From Mesorhizobium sp. AR07 (GTDB taxonomy: Bacteria; Pseudomonadota; Alphaproteobacteria; Rhizobiales; Rhizobiaceae), in the NCBI RefSeq assembly GCF_024746815.1, contig NZ_CP080525.1:5388501-5452500 (forward strand): a stretch of 64,000 nt of DNA. The letters run 5' to 3'. The position numbers and the translations under genes were made by a program. Within the stretch, counting starts at the first letter, position 1, and the number at the start of each line of letters is the position of its first letter. Positions 50,950 to 59,608 of this stretch are shown piece by piece. The notes beneath the pieces were generated by a model. It made no database searches. It was not told the DNA's origin and saw only the letters and a list, made by a program, of their open reading frames with translations.

Positions 50950-53169
50950 ATGAGCTTCACCAATTTCACCCTCGACATCGACGCCGATGGCATTGCGCTG
51001 GTCACCTGGGACATGCCTGGCCGCTCGATGAATGTCTTCACCGAAGAGGCGATGCTGGAACTGAACGCCATCGTCGACACGGTGGCTGGCAATGCCGCCA
51101 TCAAGGGCGCGGTGATCACCTCCGGCAAGGACACCTTCTCGGGGGGCGCCGACATCACTTTGCTGCAGAAGATGCTGACGACCTTCGCCACTGACAAAGG
51201 CAAGGACGCGGAAAAGGCGACCAAGGCACTGTTCGATAATGCCGGCACCATGACCGGCCTGTTCCGCAAGCTGGAAACTTGCGGCAAGCCGTGGGTGTCG
51301 GCGATCAACGGCACCTGCATGGGCGGCGCTTTCGAACTGTCGCTCGCTTGCCACGGCCGTGTCGCCGCCGATAGCGACAAGGTCAGGATGGCGCTTCCCG
51401 AAGTGAAGATCGGCATCTTCCCGGGCGCCGGCGGCACCCAGCGCGTGCCGCGGCTGACCGATCAGCAGCAGGCGCTGCAGATGCTGACCTCCGGCCAGAC
51501 GCTGTCACCGCAAAAGGCCAAGTCGATGGGCCTGATCCATGAGATCGCCGAGCCGGCCAAGCTGATCGACACTGCCAAGGCGATGATCAGGAACGGCCTG
51601 AAGCCGGTGGCGCCTTGGGACGAGAAGGGCTTCAAGCTGCCCGGCGGCCCGATCTATTCGCCCGCCGGCGCCAATCTGTGGCCGCCGGCCATCGCCATCC
51701 TGCGTCGCGAGACCTATGGCAATTATCCCGCGGCCGCCGCGATCCTGAAATGCGTCTATGAAGGCCTGCTGGTGCCGTTCGACACCGGCCTGCGCATCGA
51801 GCAGCGCTATTTCACCGAGATCATGCAGACCAGGGAAGCGGCGGCGATGATCCGCTCGCTGTTCGTCTCGCTGCAGGAGCTGAACAAGGGCGCGCGCCGC
51901 CCGGCCGGCGTGCCGGAAACCAAGTTCAAGAAGATCGGTATTCTCGGCGCCGGCTTCATGGGCGCCGGCATCGCTTATGTCACCGCCAAGGCTGGCATTC
52001 CGGTGGTGCTGCTCGACCGCGACATGGAGTCGGCCGCCAAGGGCAAGACGCATTCCGACAGCCTGGTCTCGGATCAGGTGAAGAAAGGCCGCGCCAAGCC
52101 TGAGGAGAAAGACAAATTGCTGTCGCTGATCACGCCGACGGCCGACTATGCCGACCTTGCCGGCTGCGACCTGGTGGTCGAAGCGGTGTTCGAGGATTCC
52201 GCCGTCAAGAAAAACGCCACCGAACAGGCGGAAGCGGTGCTTAAAGCCTCGGCGATCTTCGCGTCCAACACCTCGACCATCCCGATCTCGTCGCTGGCGA
52301 AGAATTCGGCGCGGCCGAAGAATTTCATCGGCATCCACTTCTTCTCGCCGGTCGACAAGATGATGCTGGTCGAGATCATTTTGGGCAAGAAGACCGGCGA
52401 CAAGGCGCTGGCCACGGCCATCGACTTCGTCCGTGCCATCAAGAAAACGCCGATCGTCGTCAACGACACGCGCGGCTTCTACGTCAACCGCTGCGTGCTG
52501 CGCTACATGTCGGAAGCCTACAAGATGCTGATCGAAGGCGTGCCTGCGCCGATGATCGAGAATGCTGCGAAGGCCGCCGGCATGCCGGTCGGCCCCCTGG
52601 CGCTCACCGACGAGACGGCCATCGACCTGGCCCAGAAGATCATGAAGCAGACCATGCGCGATCTCGGCGACAACGCCGTCGACCAGAAGCAGATGGCGCT
52701 GATCAACACCATGGTCGACGACCATGGCCGCTTCGGCCGCAAGAACGGCAAGGGCTTTTACGACTATCCCGCCAAGCCCACCAAGAAGAGGCTTTGGCCG
52801 GGCCTGAAAGATCTCTATCCGCAACTCGCGCCCGAGAAGGTCGATTATGAAGAGCTGCAGCAGCGGCTGCTGGTGACCATTGCGCTGGAAGCGGCCCGGG
52901 TGATGGAAGAGGGCATCGTTACCGACCCGCGCGAGGCCGATGTCGGCTCGATCCTGGCCTTCGGCTTCGCGCCCTACACCGGCGGCGCGCTGTCCTATAT
53001 CGACGGCATCGGCGCCAAGGCATTCGTCAAGATCGCCAAGGGCCTGCAGAAGAAGTACGGCACCGAGTTCAAGGCGCCCAAGCTTCTGCTCGACATGGCC
53101 GAGAAGGGCGAGACCTTCTACCAGCGCTTCGATCCCTACGCCAAGAGCGAGGCGAAGAAGGCGGCGTGA
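50950..53169 (+). CDS. fadJ: Bifunctional enoyl-CoA hydratase / 3-hydroxyacyl-CoA dehydrogenase (FadJ/FadB-like)
   Basis: The 739-residue multifunctional enzyme has an N-terminal crotonase domain with both catalytic glutamates (GGAFELSLACHG and MALPEVKIGIFPGAGG). A 3-hydroxyacyl-CoA dehydrogenase follows, with the NAD site ILGAGFMGAGIAYVTAKAG near residue 340 and the catalytic segment NFIGIHFFSPVDKM. It converts enoyl-CoA to 3-ketoacyl-CoA for the adjacent thiolase. ATG 50950 has GGGGAGAGAAA upstream. It closes the beta-oxidation operon. Confidence 0.92.
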   Translation: MSFTNFTLDIDADGIALVTWDMPGRSMNVFTEEAMLELNAIVDTVAGNAAIKGAVITSGKDTFSGGADITLLQKMLTTFATDKGKDAEKATKALFDNAGTMTGLFRKLETCGKPWVSAINGTCMGGAFELSLACHGRVAADSDKVRMALPEVKIGIFPGAGGTQRVPRLTDQQQALQMLTSGQTLSPQKAKSMGLIHEIAEPAKLIDTAKAMIRNGLKPVAPWDEKGFKLPGGPIYSPAGANLWPPAIAILRRETYGNYPAAAAILKCVYEGLLVPFDTGLRIEQRYFTEIMQTREAAAMIRSLFVSLQELNKGARRPAGVPETKFKKIGILGAGFMGAGIAYVTAKAGIPVVLLDRDMESAAKGKTHSDSLVSDQVKKGRAKPEEKDKLLSLITPTADYADLAGCDLVVEAVFEDSAVKKNATEQAEAVLKASAIFASNTSTIPISSLAKNSARPKNFIGIHFFSPVDKMMLVEIILGKKTGDKALATAIDFVRAIKKTPIVVNDTRGFYVNRCVLRYMSEAYKMLIEGVPAPMIENAAKAAGMPVGPLALTDETAIDLAQKIMKQTMRDLGDNAVDQKQMALINTMVDDHGRFGRKNGKGFYDYPAKPTKKRLWPGLKDLYPQLAPEKVDYEELQQRLLVTIALEAARVMEEGIVTDPREADVGSILAFGFAPYTGGALSYIDGIGAKAFVKIAKGLQKKYGTEFKAPKLLLDMAEKGETFYQRFDPYAKSEAKKAA

Positions 53170-53252
53170 GCCGGCCTTGGACTGTGGACAAGATGGTGGC
53201 CCGGGGTTAGAACGGGGAAGGTATTTTTTCCTGTTTTGAAGGAGAGCAAGAA

Positions 53253-53903
53253 GTGCTCTCGCATGATCGCGTCTGGGCTGCCATCGATGCTCTTGCCGAG
53301 CGCTATTCGCTGTCGGCCTCGGGTCTGGCCAAGCGCGCGGGGCTCGATTCGACCGCCTTCAACAAATCGAAACGGCTGTCGTCGGATGGCCGGCCGCGCT
53401 GGCCCTCGACCGAATCGCTCGCCAAGATCATCGAGGCGACGGGCGCTTCGCTCGACGAATTCACCGGGCTGATCGAAGGCCGGGCCGGGTCCGGCCACGC
53501 CGCCTCGGTCGCCCGCAGGCGCTCGGTGCCGTTGCTCGGCTTTGCCCAGGCCGGCGCCGGCGGCTTCTTCGACGATGCCGGCTTTCCGGCCGGGCAGGGC
53601 TGGGATCTGGTCGAACTGCCGGCGCAATCGACCGAAAGCTCCTATGCGCTGCAGGTGCAAGGGGATTCCATGCTGCCGCTCTACCGCAATGGTGATGTCC
53701 TCATCGTCGAGCCGGGAGCCGCTACCCGCAAGGGTGACCGCGTCGTCGTCAAGACAACCGCCGGCGAGGTGATGGCCAAGGTGCTCGACCGCCTGACCGT
53801 CAAGTCGGTTGCGCTTGTCTCGCTCAATCCCGATCATCCCGACCGTGACATTCCCATGCGCGATGTCGAATGGGTGGCGCGGATTGTCTGGGCAAGCCAG
53901 TAG
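53253..53903 (+). CDS. LexA-like (S24 family) helix-turn-helix repressor
   Basis: This 216-residue regulator has a degenerate helix-turn-helix at residues 15-65 (LSASGLAKRAGLDSTAFNKSKR) and a C-terminal S24 peptidase fold. The self-cleavage residues are readable: Ser139 in QGDSMLPL and Lys176 in MAKVLDR, with the LexA-like spacing of 37. A possible Ala100-Gly101 cleavage site lies in FAQAGAGG. It may therefore be inactivated by self-cleavage, as phage and SOS repressors are. GTG 53253 has GAAGGAGAG upstream. Its targets are unknown; no phage genes are near. Confidence 0.85.
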   Translation: MLSHDRVWAAIDALAERYSLSASGLAKRAGLDSTAFNKSKRLSSDGRPRWPSTESLAKIIEATGASLDEFTGLIEGRAGSGHAASVARRRSVPLLGFAQAGAGGFFDDAGFPAGQGWDLVELPAQSTESSYALQVQGDSMLPLYRNGDVLIVEPGAATRKGDRVVVKTTAGEVMAKVLDRLTVKSVALVSLNPDHPDRDIPMRDVEWVARIVWASQ

Positions 53904-53912
53904 GGCCGGCCG

Positions 53913-54740
53913 GTGCGGCTCCCTCATCTTGCCCTGGCGGTTCTGATGGTCCCGGTGATGGCGGCCATCGTCGTCGCTGGTGGACGCACGCTGAAGGGAA
54001 GTGAAAGCGCGATCACCGTGGATCAGGTTGATCCGGGCGCCGATACGGTGCCCGAAGAACCGCCGACCTCCGCCATATCAGCTCCGCAGCCTGCAAAGCC
54101 GGAGGCGCACTCCAGGGCCATCGATCCCGAGCTTGTCGCGCCGCCGGAATTGCCCACCGGGGAACTTGAACGTGTCGAGCCGCGCGCGCCTCTGAGCAAG
54201 CTGGCGCTGGCCGTGCCGCCCAAGCCGAAAATGCCTGACGACTGGAACGGCACAAAACTGTTCCAGCCGGTTGCGCCGGCCGCCGGCCTGATCGACGCGA
54301 AGGGCTATTCGGTCGCGGTTTCCGGCGTCGACATCGTCAGGCAGGACGAGACCTGTAGCGATGACGGCAAGTCCTGGCCGTGCGGCGTCCGGGCGCGCAC
54401 CGCGTTCCGTGCCTTCCTGCGCGGCCGCGCGGTGGTCTGCACCGTGCCACCCGACGGTGGCCGCGATCTGATCTCCGCCGAATGCCGGATCGGCAAGCAG
54501 GATGTCGGTCAATGGCTGGTCGAAAACGGTTGGGCGCGTGCCACAAAGGGCGGTCCCTATGTCGAAGCCGGCGACAAGGCGCGCACCGCGAAGAAAGGCA
54601 TTTTCGGATCGGCGCCGAACCTGTCCGGCATGCCGGCGATGCCGGCCGCACCGAGCCCGGCGCCTCAGGCGCCGAGTTCGATCCTGGAAGAGGTCGACGG
54701 CGTTCTCAAGCCAACTGACCAGCCAACGCCCGCTCAATGA
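53913..54740 (+). CDS. Thermonuclease-like (SNase-fold) exported or membrane protein
   Basis: This 275-residue protein has an N-terminal hydrophobic segment (LALAVLMVPVMAAIVVAGG), a Pro/Ala-rich linker to about residue 125 and an SNase-like domain with CGVRARTAFRAFLRGR and VGQWLVENGWARA...YVEAGDKARTAKKGIFG. The usual nuclease residues are only partly recognisable, so activity is doubtful. Start GTG 53913 lies 9 bp after the S24 repressor stop, suggesting cotranscription. Its 3' end overlaps the convergent lysyl-tRNA synthetase gene by 35 bp. Confidence 0.68.
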   Translation: MRLPHLALAVLMVPVMAAIVVAGGRTLKGSESAITVDQVDPGADTVPEEPPTSAISAPQPAKPEAHSRAIDPELVAPPELPTGELERVEPRAPLSKLALAVPPKPKMPDDWNGTKLFQPVAPAAGLIDAKGYSVAVSGVDIVRQDETCSDDGKSWPCGVRARTAFRAFLRGRAVVCTVPPDGGRDLISAECRIGKQDVGQWLVENGWARATKGGPYVEAGDKARTAKKGIFGSAPNLSGMPAMPAAPSPAPQAPSSILEEVDGVLKPTDQPTPAQ

Positions 54741-56352
54741 GCGCGCGCGTCTCGGCAATGCCGTAGAGCGCGGCGAACGAGCCGAAGCGCGGGCCGCGCT
54801 CCTGGCCGATCAGCACCTGGTAGATCATCTGGAAGAAGGCGCCCGATACGCCGGGGCCGCCCTCCGGGCTCTGTTTGGAATGATCCTGATAGCGTTCGAT
54901 CTTGCGCGCGACGTTGAGCGAAGCGTTCTGGATCGCTTCGCCATTGGCGCCCGCCGGCAGATCGCCAAGCGCCTTGTCGAGCGCTTGCAGCGCCTCGCGC
55001 TCGACCTCGTCGGCCGGGCGGAACGTTTTCGTCGGCTTCACGAAATCGTCGAAATAGCGGATCGCATGGCCGACCAGCTGGTCGAGCTCGGGATGCGTCT
55101 TCGGTGTCACGTCCTGCGTATGGCGCGAGATGAAGCCCCACAGCACGTCCTTGTTCTGCGCGTTGGAAGCGCTGACCAGGTTGAGCAGCAGCGAGAACGG
55201 CACCGGCATGTCGATGGCCGGCGGGTTGCCGTCATGCATATGCCAGACCGGGTTGCCCAGCCGCTCCTTCCAATCCTGCCGGGGATACGCGGCAAGGAAG
55301 GTGTAATACTCGTCCACGGCCCTCGGGATGACGTCGAAATAGAGTTTCTTGGCCTGACGGGGCCGCTGGTACATATAGAGCCCGAGGCTCTCGGTCGGCG
55401 CATAGGTCAGCCACTCGTCGATGGTCAGTCCGTTGCCCTTCGACTTCGAGATCTTCTGGCCGTTTTCGTCCAGGAACAGTTCATAGACGAAATGCTCCGG
55501 CGCGCGCCCACCCAGAATGTTGCAGATGCGGTCATAGACGATCGCATTGGTCTGATGGTCCTTGCCGAACATTTCGAAATCGACGCCGAGCGCTGCCCAG
55601 CGCATGCCGAAATCCGGCTTCCATTGCAGCTTCACCCTGCCGCCGGTGATCGAAAGCGTGGTCTCGGTGCCTTCGTCGTCGAAGGTGATGGTGCCGGCCT
55701 TGGCGTCGACATGCTTCATGGGAACGTAAAGCACGCGGCCGCTCTTCGGCGAAATCGGCAGGAACGGGCTGTAGGTCGCCTGCCGCTCGGGTCCGAGCGT
55801 CGGCAGCATCACCGCCATGATCTTGTCATAGCGTTCGGCGGCGCGCAGCAGCATCGCGTCGAAGCGGCCCGATCTGTAGTATTGCGTCGCGCTGGCGAAC
55901 TCGTAGTCGAAGCCGAACGTATCCAGAAAGCGGCAAAGCATCGCGTTGTTGTGATCGGCAAAGCTCGCATAGTCGTCGCCGAACGGATTGGGAACCGACG
56001 ACAGCGGCTTGTGCAGATGCGGCTCGAGCGCGGCGCGATCCGGCACGTTGTCGGGTATCTTGCGCATGCCGTCCATGTCGTCGGAAAAGCACAGCAGCTT
56101 GGTCGCAACCTTGTCCTGCGTCAGCACGCGGAAGGCGTGCCGCACCATCGATGTGCGCGCCACCTCGCCGAACGTGCCGATATGCGGCAGGCCGGACGGT
56201 CCGTAGCCGGTCTCGAACAGGATGGTTTCGGGAAATTCGGCGCCCTTGTAACGCTCGATGATCTTTTTGGCTTCCTCGAACGGCCACGCCTTGCTCTCGT
56301 TCGCCGCCGCCAGCAGCTCGGGATTGAGATCGATGATGTTTGATCCCGCCAT
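54706..56352 (-). CDS. lysK: Lysyl-tRNA synthetase, class I
   Basis: The 548-residue enzyme charges tRNA-Lys. It is the class I (Rossmann-fold) form found in archaea and some bacteria including Rhizobiales, not the common class II enzyme. The class I signatures are GLPHIGTFGE (HIGH, residues 57-60) and KISKSKGNG (KMSKS). A C-terminal helix-bundle anticodon domain follows. ATG 56352 begins MAGSNIIDLNPELL with GGAAAACAG upstream. The gene is convergent with the SNase-like gene. Confidence 0.95.
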   Translation of the reverse strand: MAGSNIIDLNPELLAAANESKAWPFEEAKKIIERYKGAEFPETILFETGYGPSGLPHIGTFGEVARTSMVRHAFRVLTQDKVATKLLCFSDDMDGMRKIPDNVPDRAALEPHLHKPLSSVPNPFGDDYASFADHNNAMLCRFLDTFGFDYEFASATQYYRSGRFDAMLLRAAERYDKIMAVMLPTLGPERQATYSPFLPISPKSGRVLYVPMKHVDAKAGTITFDDEGTETTLSITGGRVKLQWKPDFGMRWAALGVDFEMFGKDHQTNAIVYDRICNILGGRAPEHFVYELFLDENGQKISKSKGNGLTIDEWLTYAPTESLGLYMYQRPRQAKKLYFDVIPRAVDEYYTFLAAYPRQDWKERLGNPVWHMHDGNPPAIDMPVPFSLLLNLVSASNAQNKDVLWGFISRHTQDVTPKTHPELDQLVGHAIRYFDDFVKPTKTFRPADEVEREALQALDKALGDLPAGANGEAIQNASLNVARKIERYQDHSKQSPEGGPGVSGAFFQMIYQVLIGQERGPRFGSFAALYGIAETRALIERALAGQLA

Positions 56353-56543
56353 GTCACTGTTTTCCAAATCAGTCACTGTTTCCAAGTCATTCGCCGGCCC
56401 AATCATTCGAAGGCGGGCCAACGCCAAGGATTTTTCAACCGGTCTCTAGGCGTGCGTGGCCGGAGCGTCAACGCGTGCGGCGCTTTTTCCTTGCGGCCCG
56501 GATGCCGCGTTCCTACCTTCGGAGCCCGTTCAAGGAGTAGAGA

Positions 56544-56957
56544 ATGCCGTTGCCGACGCCGCATGAAGCGCTGATCTACCTGATGGTCATCACTTCGGCC
56601 TCCGATCGCGACATGACCGATGTCGAGCTGGCACGGATCGGCGACGTCGTCCGCTCCTGGCCAGTGTTCGAGGATTTCAACCACGGCCGGCTGGTTGGCG
56701 TTGCCCAGGCCTGTCAGAAGATGCTGCATGAAGCGGACGGGCTGGAAGGCGTTCTTGCGCAAATTGCCGATGTCCTGCCGGAGCGTTTGCGCGACACCGC
56801 CTATGCCGCCGCCTTCGAGGTGGCCGCCGTCGATCTCGAAATGCGCATGGAAGAAGTGCGGGTGCTGCAGCTCATCCGCCGTCAGCTCGATCTCGACAAG
56901 CTGACGGTCGCCGCCATCGGCCGCGCCGCCAAGGCGCGGCTGCGCACGCTCACCTGA
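56544..56957 (+). CDS. TerB-family protein
   Basis: This 137-residue, mostly helical, acidic protein has TerB-like features: an N-terminal ALIYLMVITSASDRDMTDVELARI, with acidic residues that in TerB form a metal-binding site, and a C-terminal RRQLDLDKLTVAAIGRAAKAR. TerB proteins are linked to tellurite and envelope stress responses but are widespread without ter clusters. No other ter gene is nearby. The start has CAAGGAGTAGAGA upstream. Confidence 0.78.
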   Translation: MPLPTPHEALIYLMVITSASDRDMTDVELARIGDVVRSWPVFEDFNHGRLVGVAQACQKMLHEADGLEGVLAQIADVLPERLRDTAYAAAFEVAAVDLEMRMEEVRVLQLIRRQLDLDKLTVAAIGRAAKARLRTLT

Positions 56958-56975
56958 TGGCCAAGTGTTGCATCT

Positions 56976-57050
56976 GGATCAGAAAAAACTGACCGGGACC
57001 GGATCAGAAAAAACTGACCGGGACCGGATCAGAAAAAGCTGACCGGGAAA
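56976..57050. repeat. Three tandem 25-bp repeats overlapping the 3' end of the binding-protein gene
   Basis: Units GGATCAGAAAAAACTGACCG+GGACC lie at 56976-57000 and 57001-57025. A third at 57026-57050 differs at three positions. Read on the minus strand, each unit encodes PVSFF then TGA. The third unit is the actual end of the gene at 57029; the other two are duplicated copies of that end lying beyond the stop. Confidence 0.92.
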
Positions 57051-57880
57051 TAGCGCAGATAGAATTCGGCGAACGTGCCTTTCATTGAAATCTCCTGCAG
57101 CGCGTAGTCGAGCGCGGCGGCCAGCGCCGGATTGTCCGCCCTGGTGGCGATGGCCATGCCCGAACCCAGATATTCAGGCGCCAGATAGGGACCGCCGGCA
57201 AAGCGGCAGCAGCCCGCTGCATCCGAGCCCTCCAGCCAGAAGGCCAGTCGCATGCCGTCGCCGAAGGCGGCGTCGAGCTTGCTGGCCTTGAGATCGTTGT
57301 AGAGATCTTCCGGCCTGTCGAAGGGGACGACCTGAACGGTGTTGAAATAGTCGCGCAGCATGCGCTCATGCGCCGAGCCTGATATCACCCCGACACGCTT
57401 GCCGCGCAATTTGTCGAAGACCGGTTCGGTCAGCGCCTTGCTCTTCGGCATGACGAAGCGGGCCGGAAACTGCAGGTAGGAGCGCGAGAAGGCATAGGTC
57501 GCGCGCGATTCCGGCGTTGCGGCGATGCCGGCGATGATCGCCTCGCCTTCGCCCTTCTGCAGCGCTCCCTCCAGCTCCGCCCAGGGCAGGGCCTGGATCT
57601 GGCATTTGTCGACAATGCCGAGCTCGGCGCAGATGGCGCGCGCCAGATCGATGTGGAAACCGGACAGTTTTCCAGCACCGTCAAGGAAATTGAAGGGCGG
57701 GAAATCTGTCGTCGTCAGGAAGCGCAGCCGGGGCAGCGCCGAAAGGTCCGGCTTCGGCAGCCGCTCCTTGGCATCCCACAGCACCGGAACCTGCGGCTCG
57801 GCGGCGCGTGCGCCACCGGCGATCGACAGCGCTCCGATCAGCATCGACGCAAGCGCGAAAGACCTCCATTGGAACGCCAA
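57029..57880 (-). CDS. Amino-acid-type (family 3) periplasmic solute-binding protein
   Basis: This 283-residue protein has a signal peptide (cleavage near ARA|AE) and a family 3 binding fold: LRFLTTTDFPPFNFLDGAGKLSGFHIDLARAICAELG, then RATYAFSRSYLQFPARFV, and KLRGKRVGVISGSAHERML. The ligand is probably an amino acid or opine. No permease genes adjoin it. The start is a TTG at 57880 with GGTGGAG at good spacing. Its last codons and stop lie in a 25-bp tandem repeat. Confidence 0.86.
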   Translation of the reverse strand: MAFQWRSFALASMLIGALSIAGGARAAEPQVPVLWDAKERLPKPDLSALPRLRFLTTTDFPPFNFLDGAGKLSGFHIDLARAICAELGIVDKCQIQALPWAELEGALQKGEGEAIIAGIAATPESRATYAFSRSYLQFPARFVMPKSKALTEPVFDKLRGKRVGVISGSAHERMLRDYFNTVQVVPFDRPEDLYNDLKASKLDAAFGDGMRLAFWLEGSDAAGCCRFAGGPYLAPEYLGSGMAIATRADNPALAAALDYALQEISMKGTFAEFYLRYFPVSFF

Positions 57881-58007
57881 GATAAAACTCCACCGCAGTC
57901 GTGCTCGGATCGGTTTTGGTACGAAAATGACACAGGTACAATGCTTTTTGATTTCAACAGGCAGATTTCGGGATATGCTTTAGGCGGCTTGCAAATAGCA
58001 GTGGCCG

Positions 58008-58027
58008 CCTTGGTGGGGGGACCAAGG
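58008..58027. promoter_or_regulatory. 20-bp palindrome upstream of luxR
   Basis: CCTTGGT and ACCAAGG flank a G6 spacer, giving a 20-bp inverted repeat, the usual size of a lux-box. It lies 114 bp upstream of luxR. The sequence does not closely match known lux-boxes, so a small terminator is also possible. Confidence 0.3.
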
Positions 58028-58140
58028 TCGAGAACCACAACCGGAAACGAGCGCTTTGCAATCCGTGGTCGGTAGCCAAGTGCCAATCAGGCACGGACTG
58101 TCGATCTCAATGGATAAGGCAACATGGGGTTGATGTTGCG

Positions 58141-58872
58141 ATGGGTCAGTTCGATCGCACGTTGGAATTCATAGATCAGCTGCAGCACGCCGGAACGGCG
58201 GCGGCAGTCTGCGAAAAGTTGCTTGGGGTCACCTCGGATTTCGGCCTCACCGCGCTGATGGCGGGAACCGTGCCGCGGCCCGGCACGCCGACCGGCCAGC
58301 AAAAGCAGCATGTGCTTCTCTGCGATTGGCCTGTTGAATGGCTGGAGCGCTACGTGGCGCGCAACTATGTCGATCATGACCCGGTCGTCAGCCATATGAA
58401 ACAGCTGCAGGCGCCATTCCAGTGGAGCGAAGCCTCGCAGGGCGCCCGCATCGACAAAAGCAGCGGCGAAGTGATGGGCGATGCCGGTGCGTTCAAGTTG
58501 CGCGACGGACTGGCCTTCCCGCTGATCACGCTCGACGGCGAGATCGTCATGGTGTCGCTGGGCGGCGAGGCAGTCGAATTGTCGGCGGCCGAGTTCGGCC
58601 TGGTGTCGCTGGTGTCGACCTATGCGGTCGGCCGCGCCATGCAGCTCCACACGATGGCCAGCAAGACCATCGATCATATCGTGCTGACGCCGCGCGAACG
58701 CGAATGCCTGCAATGGGCCGCCGTCGGCAAGTCTGAATGGGAGATTTCGCAAATCCTCGGCATCTCCGAACACACGTCGGAGAAACATCTTCTTAACGCC
58801 AAAAGCAAACTTGGCGCCGTCAACCGGGTTCAGGCCGTCGCGGAAGCGATAAGGCGCGGCTACATTAGTTAG
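58141..58872 (+). CDS. LuxR-type acyl-homoserine-lactone-responsive regulator
   Basis: This 243-residue quorum-sensing regulator has an autoinducer-binding domain with all six conserved positions of the TraR/LuxR family: Trp67, Tyr71, Asp80, Pro81, Trp95 and Gly123. The C-terminal LuxR helix-turn-helix (LTPRERECLQWAAVGKSEWEISQILGISEHTSEKHLLNAKSKLG) is intact. It is followed 97 bp later by luxI on the same strand. It should bind the local acyl-HSL and control luxI and other genes. Confidence 0.92.
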   Translation: MGQFDRTLEFIDQLQHAGTAAAVCEKLLGVTSDFGLTALMAGTVPRPGTPTGQQKQHVLLCDWPVEWLERYVARNYVDHDPVVSHMKQLQAPFQWSEASQGARIDKSSGEVMGDAGAFKLRDGLAFPLITLDGEIVMVSLGGEAVELSAAEFGLVSLVSTYAVGRAMQLHTMASKTIDHIVLTPRERECLQWAAVGKSEWEISQILGISEHTSEKHLLNAKSKLGAVNRVQAVAEAIRRGYIS

Positions 58873-58890
58873 GTCGGCCGTGCCGGCCTA
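58870..58890. promoter_or_regulatory. Imperfect palindrome between luxR and luxI
   Basis: TAGGTCGGC and GCCGGCCTA flank CGT, with one mismatch between 9-bp arms. It begins at the luxR stop codon and lies 79 bp upstream of the luxI ATG, a plausible place for a lux-box. It could instead be a small attenuator. Confidence 0.3.
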
Positions 58891-58969
58891 GCAATTCCAG
58901 CCTACGCGATCACGCAATTTTCTCATCGAAGCACGGCCGTATCTTCCTCTGAAACCAGGAGATGACGGA

Positions 58970-59608
58970 ATGCTTTATTCTCTTACAACCCAAGAATTGA
59001 TGGAACGTCCCGACCTTTGGGAGGCCGTCCATCGCCTGCGCTACAGGATATTCGTCGAGGAGATGGGATGGGATGATCTCAGGCGCCCCGACGGGCTCGA
59101 ATGCGACCAGTTCGATCATGACGAAGCCGTCCATCAGATCGTCATCAGAGGCGATGAAGTCGCAGGCTACCAGAGGCTTTTGCCGACGACGCGAGGACAT
59201 CTTCTGACCGAGGTGCTGACCGATCTCTTCGAGGGAACGCCGCCGTCCGGACCGAGCATCTACGAATTGACCCGCTATGCAGTCGCTCCCGGGTACCGCG
59301 ATGGTCGTCGCGGTGTGTCGACTGTCGGCACCGAACTGATCGCCGGCTTCGTCGAGTGGGGGCTGAAGCGCAACGTCAACCAGATGATCATCGAGTTCGA
59401 GCCGATGTGGGTGCTGCGCGCATTGCAGCTGCATTTCCTGGCGACCCCGCTGGGCTATCAGCGCACTTATGGCAACCAGCAGGTCGTCGCAACACTGCTT
59501 ACCTTCAACGAGCATACGCTTGATGTGGTGCGTTCGCGCCGCAATCATTTTGCCCCTGTGCTTGCCAGGGGATATCCCGATATGCTCGGGCAAAGGCGCG
59601 CGTCATGA
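58970..59608 (+). CDS. LuxI-family acyl-homoserine-lactone synthase
   Basis: This 212-residue synthase joins an acyl chain from acyl-ACP or acyl-CoA to S-adenosylmethionine to make an acyl-HSL. The family residues Arg24, Phe28 and Trp34 (RYRIFVEEMGW), Asp46/Asp49, Arg69, Glu99 and Arg102 (YELTRYAV) are all present. The start has CCAGGAGATG upstream. Its TGA overlaps the crotonase ATG (ATGA), so the two proteins are translated together. Which acyl chain it uses cannot be told from sequence alone. Confidence 0.93.
   Translation: MLYSLTTQELMERPDLWEAVHRLRYRIFVEEMGWDDLRRPDGLECDQFDHDEAVHQIVIRGDEVAGYQRLLPTTRGHLLTEVLTDLFEGTPPSGPSIYELTRYAVAPGYRDGRRGVSTVGTELIAGFVEWGLKRNVNQMIIEFEPMWVLRALQLHFLATPLGYQRTYGNQQVVATLLTFNEHTLDVVRSRRNHFAPVLARGYPDMLGQRRAS

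Noticed and set aside
56976..57050. A short CRISPR-like array
   Set aside because: The three units are directly adjacent with no spacers and include the end of a gene.
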